From: Halomarina oriensis
GTDB taxonomy: Archaea; Halobacteriota; Halobacteria; Halobacteriales; Haloarculaceae
Assembly (NCBI RefSeq): GCF_009791395.1
Contig: NZ_WSZK01000002.1
Coordinates: forward strand, 1 to 36,497
Direction of reading: 5' to 3'
DNA length: 36,497 nucleotides
This document shows, in pieces, positions 23,025 through 31,525 of the stretch (its first letter is position 1; each line of letters starts with the position of its first letter). The notes beneath the pieces are model-generated. The model saw nothing but the letters and a program-made list of their open reading frames with translations. It made no database searches and had not been told where the DNA came from. Both the position numbers and the translations under genes were made by a program.

Positions 23025-23032
23025 ATAATAAC
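23025..23032 (-). promoter_or_regulatory. TATA box of the PRC-barrel gene
   Basis: TTATTATC on the minus strand, 23-30 bases before the ATG at 23002; fits a leaderless start. It lies just beyond the 3' end of the upstream regulator gene. Confidence 0.7.
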
Positions 23033-23052
23033 CCTTGGCTGAGCGTCTGACG

Positions 23053-23826
23053 CTACGGTGACGGCAGCGCGTCCGCTCGCTGCCAGTGGTGGTCGATGTA
23101 CGCCGCCGTCCACGACACGGCCTCCGGGGAGTCGTTCGTGACTACGCCTCGCAGGCCGTCGGACCCGTAGACGGTCAGCGACGCCACCTGCTCGTCGCCT
23201 CGTTCGTGAAGCTTGACGCTACAGGGAACCCGCTCGTCGGTCTCGCGGACCGAAACCCGGTCCAGTCCGAACACCGGGTCACCGACGAGGTCGTACCGCG
23301 AGAGCAGTCGCTCGAACACCGACGACGGGAAGACGAGTTCCACGCTCGTTCCGGTCTCGATCGCCTCCTGATAGGTGTCGACGTATCGCTCCGAGACCGC
23401 ACTGACCAGTCCGCGGACGGTGTCGGCCCACGAGAGCAGTTCCCGGTTGGTCTCGGCCGGTCTGTCCGGCGCGACGGGGGACGGACGGACCACCTCTGCC
23501 CCCGCGAACAGCGACGGCGGAAACGGTGCCTCGCGGGGGAGGACCGACAGCACGTCCGCTGCCTCGTCGACACCGGTGGTGGCCGCCTCGAACCGGTCGA
23601 GCGCGTCGAGCACGACCTGCCCCGAGAGGGTCGCCCGGTAGCCCCCGTCGACCGGTTCGACGAAGCCCCGTGTGGCAAGTTCCCGAACGGCCCGGTCGAC
23701 GGTCGACCGCGAGACGTCGAGGTTCGAGACGAGTTCGCGTTTCCCGACGACGCCCGTACTTAACGCACGCAGGACCGGCGCTCGAAACGAGAGGAGTCCG
23801 AGAAGGCCCGAGGAGCGTGCAGGCAT
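23053..23826 (-). CDS. Winged-helix transcriptional regulator with C-terminal FilR1-like domain
   Basis: A 257-residue regulator. Residues about 10-65 form a winged helix (FRAPVLRALSTGVVGKRELVSNLDVSRSTVDRAVRELATRGFVEPVDGGYRATLSG). The rest, including VSERYVDTYQEAIETGTSVELVFP and VKLHERGDEQVASLTVYGSDG, has the layout of the methanogen FilR1 (DUF1724) domain seen in many archaeal regulators. The ligand is unknown. I use the ATG at 23826; the frame stays open upstream but that stretch is not family-like. GATTGATAC (minus, 23850-23858) could be its TATA box, and TTCGACGG/TTCGACCGG direct repeats just upstream could be an autoregulatory operator. Confidence 0.82.
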   Translation of the reverse strand: MPARSSGLLGLLSFRAPVLRALSTGVVGKRELVSNLDVSRSTVDRAVRELATRGFVEPVDGGYRATLSGQVVLDALDRFEAATTGVDEAADVLSVLPREAPFPPSLFAGAEVVRPSPVAPDRPAETNRELLSWADTVRGLVSAVSERYVDTYQEAIETGTSVELVFPSSVFERLLSRYDLVGDPVFGLDRVSVRETDERVPCSVKLHERGDEQVASLTVYGSDGLRGVVTNDSPEAVSWTAAYIDHHWQRADALPSP

Positions 23827-24163
23827 TACGTTCAGTGCCTGCGCGAGCCGTATCAATCCTCCGGTCGAACCGTCGAATCGATATAAACGAACCGTACTTT
23901 TATATACGATTGCTCGGGTCGTGGTGTGCCGTCCCAGGCAGTGGACTGATAACACCTCGCGCCGTACAGATGCTCGCCGGACGCCTCTGACAATGCCCGG
24001 CAACGCGCGCCGCCCGGCGCGCACCGCCACCGGTCGGCCCGAATCGGTGGCTCTTGGGGGTTCTCCCCCACTCTCTCGACGCTACCGAGCGGTCGCTCCG
24101 GTCGTGCGACGGTCGGACACAGCGTCGGGGGAGCTAAATCGCCGTCACACCGTAGCTGTAGCA
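23827..24163. other. 337-base divergent region with a strong orphan TATA box
   Basis: The region holds the promoters of the regulator and of thioredoxin (GCTAAATC, 24132-24139, about 25-32 bases before its ATG). In between, TTTTATATAC (23898-23907) is the strongest TATA-like element, with ATATAAACG (23881-23889) beside it, too far from either gene for a leaderless start. Two perfect hairpins follow on the plus side: GCGCGCCG-CC-CGGCGCGC (24005-24022) and TGGGGG-TTCT-CCCCCA near 24055-24070. No protein frame is convincing; a small RNA is possible. Confidence 0.45.
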
Positions 24164-24559
24164 ATGAGCGACGAGGAACGCGACACGATACGCGAACGAA
24201 AGCACGAGGAACTCATCGACCGGGCGAGCGGCGGCGACAGACCGACCGAGCCGGTACACGTCCACGGCGAAGCGGAGTTCGACGAGGTGCTCTCGCAGTA
24301 CCCGCTGGTGCTCGTCGACTACCACGCCGAGTGGTGTGGTCCGTGCAAGATGCTCGAACCGACCGTGAAGACACTCGCGGCGGACTCGCCGGCCGTCGTT
24401 GCGAAGGTCGACATCGACGAGAACCAGTCCCTCGCCCAGCAGCAGGGTATCCGCGGCGTCCCGACGCTCCAGTTGTACGCGGGCGGTCGGCAGGTCGAAG
24501 AGGTCGTCGGCGTCCGCGACGAGGGGTCGCTGCGGTCGCTCATCGAGCAGCACGCGTAA
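24164..24559 (+). CDS. Thioredoxin
   Basis: A 131-residue thiol-disulfide oxidoreductase. The thioredoxin fold begins near residue 31 and contains LVDYHAEWCGPCKMLEPTV with the redox pair Cys60/Cys63 (WCGPC), then KVDIDENQSLAQQQGIRGVPTLQLYAGG with the cis-proline of GVPT, and a final helix. About 30 residues of charged N-terminal extension (MSDEERDTIRERKHEELIDR) precede it, typical of haloarchaeal thioredoxins. No signal peptide, so cytoplasmic. Its 3' end meets the subtilase gene. Confidence 0.95.
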   Translation: MSDEERDTIRERKHEELIDRASGGDRPTEPVHVHGEAEFDEVLSQYPLVLVDYHAEWCGPCKMLEPTVKTLAADSPAVVAKVDIDENQSLAQQQGIRGVPTLQLYAGGRQVEEVVGVRDEGSLRSLIEQHA

Positions 24560-24566
24560 AAATCGA

Positions 24567-24578
24567 GGTCCGCGGACC
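24567..24578. terminator. Palindrome between convergent thioredoxin and subtilase genes
   Basis: GGTCCGCGGACC is a perfect 12-base palindrome in the 24-base gap between the two stop codons, preceded by a run of A residues (24558-24562). Its position suits a shared transcript end, but it lacks a following T-tract on the plus strand. Confidence 0.35.
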
Positions 24579-24583
24579 GGTGC

Positions 24584-25987
24584 TTACAGCGCGTCGAGGA
24601 CGTTGAGGTAGCCGCTGCCGTAGTACTCCTTGCCGTACGCCTCGGGAACGTCGGCAGCACGTTTGAGCGTGCTCTCCAACTGGTTGGCGTTGTAGCCGGG
24701 GTTGACGCTCTTGACGAGCGCCGCGGCCCCCGCGACGTTGGGTGCGGCCATCGACGTGCCCGCCTTCCATCCCCACCCGGGGACGGAGCCGGCGTAGTTG
24801 CCCTCGTCGTCCGTGAGGACGGTCGTCACCGTGTTGAACACGAGGTCCCACGCGTAGGCGGGGACGCCGCCGAGCGGGTCGGTCATCGAGAGGTCGTAGT
24901 TCCCGCCGGGTGCGCCGATGTCCACGGCGTTCGTCCCGTAGTTGGTGTACTTCGCGGGCGTCTCGGGGGGCTCCACGAGCTCCTGGTCCGCGAACAGCGA
25001 GTACCCGTACCCGACCGGTCCGGTCGCGGAGACGGACATCGCCTGTGCGCCCTCGTTGGGCAGGCTGATCCAGTGTCCGCCTTCGAGCGTCTCCAGTTCG
25101 CCGTCGCCGTCGACGTCGACCCGCTGACCGTTGTCGTGCTGGAGGTCGACGGCGTCGTTGCCCGCGGAGATGACGAGCAGCGTCCCCTCCTTGTTGGCGT
25201 ACGTCATCGCCTTGTTGAGGAAGCCGCCGTAGAAGCTCCCGAGACCCTTCCGCGAGATGGGGTACGCACCGAGCGAGAGGTTCGCCACGTCACAGTCGTC
25301 CGCGGCGGCCTGCAGCACCGCGGCGACGACGATGGAGAACGCGCCGTTCTCTCCACCGAAGTTCGAGAACACACGGTAGTCGACGAGTTCGGTGTCCGGT
25401 GCGGTCCCGATGACACCGGTGTCACCGGCGTTCGAGGCACCGACGATGCCCGCGACGTGGGTACCGTGGTCGCCGCCGCCGGGGACGCCCGCGCCGAGGC
25501 CGTCGCCGGTGAAGTCCTGCGAGAGGTCGACGTTGACGTTCGGTGCGAGGTCCGGGTGTGTCGCGTCGATACCGGAGTCGATGACTGCGACACGGCTGCC
25601 CTCGCCGGTCGTCGTCTCGTGGGCCGTCGGGACGTCGAGGTCCTGCTTGTCCCACTGGTAGGAGTAGAACGAGTCGTCCGTCGACTCGTCCAGCGCGTCC
25701 GTCGAGACGGACTTCCGTGCCGGGTCGCTCACGTCGAAGGAGATGTCCGGGGCGTGCGACTTGACCGCCTTGTCCGTCTCCAGTGCGGACTCGCTGCCCT
25801 TCACGACCGCGTAGCCGATCTCCGAGAGGTCGTAGAGGACCTCCGCGTTCGGCGACCGGTTCCCTCTGAGTTTGACGATGAACCGCTCTCGACTCTCCAT
25901 CGCCGTGACCGTCGAACTCGCAGCGAACGCGCCGCCCAGCGCAGCCCCGCTGACCTTCAAGAACTTCCGCCGGCTGTGGTCTGTCAT
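24584..25987 (-). CDS. Tat-exported subtilisin-like serine protease (halolysin-type)
   Basis: A 467-residue S8 protease. Residues 1-29 are a twin-arginine signal (SRRKFLKVSGAALGGAFAAS). About 30-105 is an inhibitor-I9-like propeptide (RFIVKLRG...). The catalytic domain has Asp137 (VIDSGID), His174 (DHGTHVAG), the oxyanion Asn277 (SAGND) and Ser412 (GTSMAAPNVAG). It lacks the C-terminal extension of classic halolysins. I use the ATG at 25987; two in-frame ATGs lie up to nine codons upstream, but the twin arginines and an AT-rich box (CTTAACACTTATG, 26008-26020 on the minus strand) favour this start. Function: extracellular protein breakdown. Confidence 0.93.
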   Translation of the reverse strand: MTDHSRRKFLKVSGAALGGAFAASSTVTAMESRERFIVKLRGNRSPNAEVLYDLSEIGYAVVKGSESALETDKAVKSHAPDISFDVSDPARKSVSTDALDESTDDSFYSYQWDKQDLDVPTAHETTTGEGSRVAVIDSGIDATHPDLAPNVNVDLSQDFTGDGLGAGVPGGGDHGTHVAGIVGASNAGDTGVIGTAPDTELVDYRVFSNFGGENGAFSIVVAAVLQAAADDCDVANLSLGAYPISRKGLGSFYGGFLNKAMTYANKEGTLLVISAGNDAVDLQHDNGQRVDVDGDGELETLEGGHWISLPNEGAQAMSVSATGPVGYGYSLFADQELVEPPETPAKYTNYGTNAVDIGAPGGNYDLSMTDPLGGVPAYAWDLVFNTVTTVLTDDEGNYAGSVPGWGWKAGTSMAAPNVAGAAALVKSVNPGYNANQLESTLKRAADVPEAYGKEYYGSGYLNVLDAL

Positions 25988-26314
25988 CACCAATCCCATG
26001 ACAGGACCACACATAAGTGTTAAGAACCGAAACTGTTAAACCATACCATGTACATCCTCGTTTTTACTCGGAGCCGACGCGAGAGAGTCTGTACCGGGGG
26101 CGGCGGAGTCGGGCCGGCCGACGCGCTCGGCAGTGTGAGCTCTCGACCCGGTCGAGACCACCGAGGACGGACCGCCTCGTCGAAGGGAATACGCCGAGGA
26201 GGAATCCCCGGACGTGTGACACTACGGAGCTCGTGTGAGCTCCGGGTAGCTTTCATCGGCGGCCAGTATAACGCTTCGGCGTCCTGGCCGTGACCGTACG
26301 TCGCGGCGACCGTA
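25988..26314. other. 327-base gap between the DRTGG protein and subtilase genes
   Basis: Apart from the subtilase promoter, I see no gene. CGGAGCTC (26225-26232) pairs with GAGCTCCG (26237-26244) across a GTGT loop; it may mark the end of the acyl-CoA synthetase operon transcript. A plus-strand frame from 26048 is arginine-rich and unconvincing. Confidence 0.4.
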
Positions 26315-27385
26315 TCACTCGCCGGACAGTTCGAGGAGGGCCTCGACGTCGAGGTCCTCCTCGAGCAGGTCGTGCATCCGCTCGACGGTCGCCGCGTTCC
26401 GTGCGCGACCCGACCGGACGACGTCCTCCGCGCGGTCGACGGTGGTGATGGTGTCCGACCGGGTGAGCAAGACGGGCACACCGGCGTCCTCCGCCCGGCC
26501 GAGCACCGCCGCCGGTGGGTGGAAGCCGCCGGTCAGCAGGACGGCCTCGATGCCGGGGGCGTCGAGCGCGGCCGTCGTGATTTCGGGACGGTCGCCGCCC
26601 GTTATCATCGCCGCCGCACGGGTCCGCCGGAACTGCTTGCGTGCGTCCTCGGCGCTCATCGCCCCCACGGTGAACCGCTCGACGAACGCGTCGGTGGGGG
26701 CGTCGGTGGTCAGCACCTCGGCTCCGAGTTCGTCGGCGAGGTCGGAGACGGTGACGCCGGCGAGTTCCTGGACTCGTGGGAGCGCACCGAACACCCGAAT
26801 CCCGCGGCCTTCGAGGAACGGGATGGCGTCCTCCACGAGGGCGTCGAGGTCGGCGTCGGCGACGCCGTTGAAGACGACGCCGGCCAGTCGGTCGCCGAGG
26901 TGACGCGCCGCCGAGAGCACGTCGTCGACGTCCGTCGGGTCGGCGTACGTGGCGACGAGGACGGCGCGAGCGTCGAGCAACTCGGCGACGTCCGCGTCGG
27001 TCAGCGCCGCAGCGCCACCGGCGGCGAACGTCCCGCCGCCCTCCAGGACCATCACGTCCGTGCCGTCGGCGAGACGGTCGTAGCTCTCGCGCACCTGGTC
27101 GTGGAGTTCGTCGGGGTCCTCGCGGCCGCGCATCGTCTGTTCGACGAACGTGCGGGAGTACACCACGGGTTCGAGGTCCGCGATGTCCGCGTCCAGTTCG
27201 AGCAGTTCACGGGCGAGTAGCGGGTCCTCGTCGAGGGTCTTGCCGACCGCGCTCTGGAGGCGGGTCCCCTTCGGTTTCATGTAGCCGACGCTGTCGCCTC
27301 GCTCGCGGGCGCTGAGCGCCAGTGCGAGTGCGATGGCCGTCTTGCCGGTGCTCTCGTCGGTCGAGGTGATGAGTATCGGGTTCAT
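26315..27385 (-). CDS. Phosphotransacetylase-like protein (BioD-type P-loop plus DRTGG domain)
   Basis: A 356-residue protein. Residues 1-200 resemble the dethiobiotin-synthetase-like P-loop domain found at the N-terminus of long phosphotransacetylases. The loop is TSTDESTGKTAIA, degenerate at its first glycine; VMVLEGGG and FNGV follow. About 215-310 is a DRTGG-type domain (VGAMSAEDARKQFRRTRAAAMITGGDRPEI, VLLTGGFHPP). The acetyltransferase domain of true Pta is missing, so phosphotransacetylase activity is unlikely; a sensor or regulatory role is the better guess. Its ATG overlaps the acyl-CoA synthetase stop by four bases, so the two are coupled and act in the same process. Confidence 0.85.
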   Translation of the reverse strand: MNPILITSTDESTGKTAIALALALSARERGDSVGYMKPKGTRLQSAVGKTLDEDPLLARELLELDADIADLEPVVYSRTFVEQTMRGREDPDELHDQVRESYDRLADGTDVMVLEGGGTFAAGGAAALTDADVAELLDARAVLVATYADPTDVDDVLSAARHLGDRLAGVVFNGVADADLDALVEDAIPFLEGRGIRVFGALPRVQELAGVTVSDLADELGAEVLTTDAPTDAFVERFTVGAMSAEDARKQFRRTRAAAMITGGDRPEITTAALDAPGIEAVLLTGGFHPPAAVLGRAEDAGVPVLLTRSDTITTVDRAEDVVRSGRARNAATVERMHDLLEEDLDVEALLELSGE

Positions 27386-29477
27386 AGCTCGTCGGGGTCG
27401 ATGGTGAGGCGGACGTCGACGGCAGTCGCGCCATCCGGCGTCGCCACCAGGGGGTTCACGTCCAGTTCCAGAATCGCGGGGAAGTCCGTCGCCAACTGCG
27501 AGAGGCGACCGATGGTCTCGACCACCGCCGGTTCGTCGACGGGGTCGCGGCCACGCGCCCCCCGGAGGAGCGGCGCGGCCTGCACGTCGTCTATCATCTC
27601 GCTCGCCTCTCGCTCCGAGAGCGGCGCGACGCGAACGGTGGTGTCCTCCAGCACTTCGACGAAGATGCCCCCGAGACCGAACAGTACGAGGGGACCGAAC
27701 TGCGGGTCGCGGTTGATGCCGACGATAGTCTCGACGCCGGCGTCGAGGTCCAGCAACTCCTGGACCTGCACGCCGATGATGTGGGCGTCAGGCTGGTAGG
27801 TCCGTGCGCGCTGGACCAGGTCGTCGTACGTCGCGGCCACCTCGTCGTTCGGGACGCCGACGCGGACGCGCCGATGTCGGACTTGTGGAGGATGTCCGGC
27901 GAGACCACCTTCATCACGACGTCGCCGTCGATTGATTCGGCGACCTCACGGGCGTCGTCGGGCGAGTCGACCACCGCACCGTCGGGCACGGGGATGCCGT
28001 ACGCCGACAGCAGGTCCATCGCCTCGACGCCGATGCGGGTCTCGCCGCGGCCGGCCGCCTCCTGTAGAATCTCGCGGACGGCGTCGGGGTCCACGTCGTC
28101 GTACTCGGCGGCGGGGTCGTATTCCCGCGTGCTGCTGTCGCGGAACTCCCGAAGCGCGTCGAGACTCCGGATGGCGCGGGCCGGGTCGAAGTACGCCGGG
28201 ATGCCCGCCGCGTTGAGCGTCTCTTGGGCCTCCCTCGCGGAATCGCCACCCATGAAACAGACCGCGACGGGCTTGCCGTGTTCGGCCTGTTTCTCGACGA
28301 TGACCGCCGCGAGTTCCTCGAACGTGAGGACCGCGACGGGACACGAGACGATACAGGCCGCGCCGACGGTGGGGTCCGAGAGCGCGGTGTCGATGGCCGC
28401 GGCGAACCGGTCGACGTCGGCGTCACCGATGACGTCGACGGGGTTGTAGATGTTCGCCGTCTCGGGTAACTCCTCGCCCAGTTGGTCGAGGGTGGCCTGC
28501 GAGAACGAGGCGAGCGAGAGGCCCGCATCGCCCACCGCGTCGGTGGCCATCACGCCCGGCCCGCCGGCGTTCGTCACGACGGCCACGTCGTCGCTCTCGG
28601 GGAGCGGTTGGCCCGCCAGCGCCTCCGCGGAGTCGAACAGTTCCTGGACGTTCTCCGCGCGGAGGACGCCCGCCTGGTCGAGGCCCGCCTCGTACGCCGC
28701 CTCGCTGCCGGCGATGGTGCCGGTGTGGGAGGCGGCCGCGTGTGCCCCGGCCTCGGTCCGACCGGACTTCACCAGCACGATGGGGGTGTCCTGAGTCACC
28801 TCGCGGGCGGCGTCGATGAACGCTCGGCCCTCGCCGATGCCTTCGAGGTAGCCGAGGACGACGTCGGTGTCCGGGTCGTCGCCCCACGCGCGGACGAAGT
28901 CACGTTCGTCGAGAACGGCCTTGTTCCCCAGCGAGACGACGTCGCGGAAGCCGATACCGCGGTCGTTCGCCCAGTCGAGGACGGCCGTGATGAACGCCCC
29001 CGACTGACTCATGAACGAGATGTCCCCGTCGAGCGCCATGTCGGGGCCGAACGTCGCGTTCATCCCGACGCCGGTGGCGATGACCCCCAGGCTGTTCGGC
29101 CCGACGAGGTTCAGGTCGTAGCGCTCGGCCACTTCGCGCAACTCGCGTTCGCGGGCCGCACCCTCGCTGCCCGTCTCGCCGAACCCGGCGGTGATGACGA
29201 CGACGTTCTCGATACCCTCCTCACCGGCCTGCCGGACCACGTCGATGGCGACGCTCGGCGGGACGACGACCACCGCGAGGTCGACGTCGCCCGTGCGGGT
29301 GAGGTCCGGCACGGTTTCGAGGCCGAGGACGGCGTCGGTGTTCGGGTTGACCGGAACCGTCTCGCCCGCGAACTCCGAGAGCAGGTTCTCCATGACGGCT
29401 CTGCCGACCGACCCGTCGCGTTCGGTCGCTCCGACCACGGCGACCCGCTCGGGAGCGAACAGCGTCTCCAATCCCAT
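27382..29477 (-). CDS. acdA: Acetate--CoA ligase (ADP-forming), frame broken near 27869
   Basis: Archaeal enzyme converting acyl-CoA, ADP and phosphate to acid, CoA and ATP. The fused alpha-beta form of haloarchaea is about 700 residues. The first frame has the CoA-binding domain (LFAPERVAVVGATERDGSVG, ITAGFGETG, VGPNSLG), the catalytic His251 (AASHTGTIAGS) and the start of the ATP-grasp domain, up to VVSPDILHKSDIG. It then runs out of family sequence. The second frame continues from VAATYDDLVQRARTYQPDAH to the ATP-grasp end (LFGLGGIFVEVLEDT, ILELDVNPLVA). Restoring one G near 27869 (GGC GGC GTC) joins them and gives 698 residues. Likely a sequencing indel. AT-rich TATTTG about 29504-29510 may be its promoter. 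Confidence 0.93.
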
Positions 29478-29639
29478 TCGTCGTTCGGGGGTTCACCACC
29501 CCGGCGCAAATACGTGCCGGCTGTCCGCAGGACGAACCGCCGATTCGCCCCCCGTCTTCTGGTTTTATGAAGCCGCCCGCCGTCCCGACACGGCAGGGTC
29601 AAGCATGTTCGTGCCGAAGCCGAGGTTGATTTTTAACTC

Positions 29640-30911
29640 ATGAGCCAACTACTGCTTTTCGCAGGGCTCGCGGTGGCGGCGTTCGTCGGGTTCAACATCG
29701 GCGGGTCGTCGACCGGTGTCGCGTTCGGCCCCGCCGTCGGGAGTCGAATCGTCGGGAAAGTGGCCGCCGCGACGCTGTTCACAGGGTTCGCGCTGCTCGG
29801 CGGGTGGACCGTCGGAATCAACGTCATCGACACGATGAGCGGGGGCATCGTCCCCGCGACGCTGTTCACACCGACGGCGAGCGTCGGCGTCCTGTTCTTC
29901 TCGGGGGTCGCGTTGCTCGTCTCGAACCTCTACGGCGTCCCGGCCTCTACCTCCATGACCGCCGTCGGGGCCATCGTCGGCCTGGGTCTGGCCGCGGGGG
30001 AACTCAACGAACCGCTGATGTTCACCATCGTCTCGGCGTGGGTCGTCGCGCCGCTTCTAGCGTTCTGGACCGGCCTGTTCATCGGTCGGTATCTCTACCC
30101 ACATCTCGACGCCCGGTTCTCGTTCTCGCGCATCGAGGGTGGACTGTTCGGCCTCGACCGCTCGGGGCGAGTCCCGCGACCACGTCTCGGCGAGCAGGCG
30201 AACGGCCGCGACGTCGTCGGTGCGGCGCTCGTCCTCGTCATCGCCTGTTACATGGGGTTCTCGGCGGGCGCGTCCAACGTCGCCAACGCCGTCGCGCCGC
30301 TGGTCGGGAGCGGTGCCATCACCGTCGAACAGGGCGTCCTGCTGGCTATCGCCTCCCTCGGCCTCGGCGGGTTCACCATCGCGCGGCGGACGCTCGACAC
30401 CGTCAGCGACGGTATCACCGAACTCCCCATCCTCGCCGCGCTCGTCGTCTCGACCATCGGCGCGACGGTCATCACCGTTCTGAGCCAGTTCGGCATCCCC
30501 GCCAGTCTCGCGGTGAGCACCACCTCCTGTATCATCGGGCTGGGCTACGGGCGGGCGAGTCGCGCGGTCACGCTGGCCGAGGCCGCCGAGAGCGCCATCC
30601 AAGGCGAACCGGGACCGGACCTCTCGGTCGGAGCGCTCTCGCCGGAGGCGGGCGAGGTGGACGTCGAACCCGGTCCGACGGTCGGGACGCTGGCGACCAA
30701 CGACGTGCCGGACCGACCCGTCGCCGACGGCGGTCCCTCGACCCCCGAGGTGCCCGCCATCGGCGAGGAAGCGCCGGAGACGCTGACGAGCGAACAGCTG
30801 TTCGACGCGGCCGCGACCAGCCGTATCGTGATGCTCTGGATACTCTCACCGACCGTCTCGGCCGTCGGGTCGTACCTCCTGTTCGCGTTCGTCCTGCAGG
30901 TCGGCGGCTGA
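29640..30911 (+). CDS. PiT-family inorganic phosphate transporter
   Basis: A 423-residue integral membrane protein that takes up phosphate (probably metal-phosphate) coupled to cations. The two inverted-repeat signatures are VGFNIGGSSTGVAFGPAVGSR (17-37) and GFSAGASNVANAVAPLVGSGAI (about 203-224). About nine to ten hydrophobic segments are visible. A hydrophilic acidic loop of roughly 75 residues (about 318-392) precedes the last membrane helix and is longer than in bacterial PitA. TTTTTAAC lies only a few bases before the ATG, too close to be its TATA box, so the promoter is unclear. The UspA-type gene follows after 76 bases. Confidence 0.92.
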   Translation: MSQLLLFAGLAVAAFVGFNIGGSSTGVAFGPAVGSRIVGKVAAATLFTGFALLGGWTVGINVIDTMSGGIVPATLFTPTASVGVLFFSGVALLVSNLYGVPASTSMTAVGAIVGLGLAAGELNEPLMFTIVSAWVVAPLLAFWTGLFIGRYLYPHLDARFSFSRIEGGLFGLDRSGRVPRPRLGEQANGRDVVGAALVLVIACYMGFSAGASNVANAVAPLVGSGAITVEQGVLLAIASLGLGGFTIARRTLDTVSDGITELPILAALVVSTIGATVITVLSQFGIPASLAVSTTSCIIGLGYGRASRAVTLAEAAESAIQGEPGPDLSVGALSPEAGEVDVEPGPTVGTLATNDVPDRPVADGGPSTPEVPAIGEEAPETLTSEQLFDAAATSRIVMLWILSPTVSAVGSYLLFAFVLQVGG

Positions 30912-30987
30912 CGCCACGACTCGACACCGACCGTCCGCTCGTGACAGCCGGGGAATAGCTTTGGCGGTCGGTAGCCTCCGGTCGGCT

Positions 30988-31437
30988 ATGACCGAGCACG
31001 TGCTCGTCCCCCTCGACGGGTCACCGCAGTCCCAGCGTGCCTTCGACTACGCCCTGACGCTCCCGGACGTTCGACTCACCCTGCTGACCGTCATCAACCC
31101 GTTCGACGTGGACGCCGAGCGGCCGGGCTACCAGTCACCGCTCGGGAAGGCGGGGGTCCCGGCGTACTCCCAGGAGTGGTATCAGCGGTTCCGTGACGAG
31201 GCGGTCGAACGGCAGCAAGCGGACGTCGAGACGGCCGAGGAGGCGGGTGTCGAAACCGCCGGCGACGTCGTGTTCGGACAGGCCGCTCGTCAGATAGTCG
31301 GGTACGCCGAGGACCACGACGTGGACCACATCGTCCTCGGCACCCACGGCCGACGGAACCTCTCGCGCGTCCTCCTCGGAAGCGTCGCCGAGAGCGTCGT
31401 CCGACGCGCGCCGTCGCGGGTCACGGTCGTCAGATGA
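30988..31437 (+). CDS. Universal stress protein (UspA family)
   Basis: A 149-residue single-domain Usp. It opens with HVLVPLDGSPQSQRAFDYAL and ends with the ATP-binding signature GTHGRRNLSRVLLGSVAESVVRRAPSRVTVV (G-2x-G-9x-GS pattern). ATP-binding Usps of this kind sense energy state, often beside a transporter; here the phosphate transporter is directly upstream. GAATAGC (30952-30958), about 30-36 bases before the ATG, could be a separate promoter. The start is the ATG after a weak in-frame TTG. Confidence 0.92.
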   Translation: MTEHVLVPLDGSPQSQRAFDYALTLPDVRLTLLTVINPFDVDAERPGYQSPLGKAGVPAYSQEWYQRFRDEAVERQQADVETAEEAGVETAGDVVFGQAARQIVGYAEDHDVDHIVLGTHGRRNLSRVLLGSVAESVVRRAPSRVTVVR

Positions 31438-31492
31438 GCGACCGACTCACCGCTCACCGGCCGGTAACAACTACCGATACTTCGATAGCAGA

Positions 31493-31522
31493 TTTTATTA
31501 ACTAGTGTTTCTGAGTTAGTAA
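31493..31522 (+). promoter_or_regulatory. TATA box and dyad operator of the zinc importer operon
   Basis: TTTTATTA (31493-31500) lies 26-33 bases before the ATG, fitting a leaderless start. An imperfect dyad overlaps its downstream side: TTAACTA (31498-31504) and TTAGTAA (31516-31522), 11 bases apart. A repressor there would cover the transcription start, as metal-responsive repressors do. Confidence 0.55.
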
Positions 31523-31525
31523 CAG

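Noticed and set aside
28482-29570. 362-codon plus-strand frame opposite the acyl-CoA synthetase
   Set aside because: Antisense shadow of a well-conserved enzyme.
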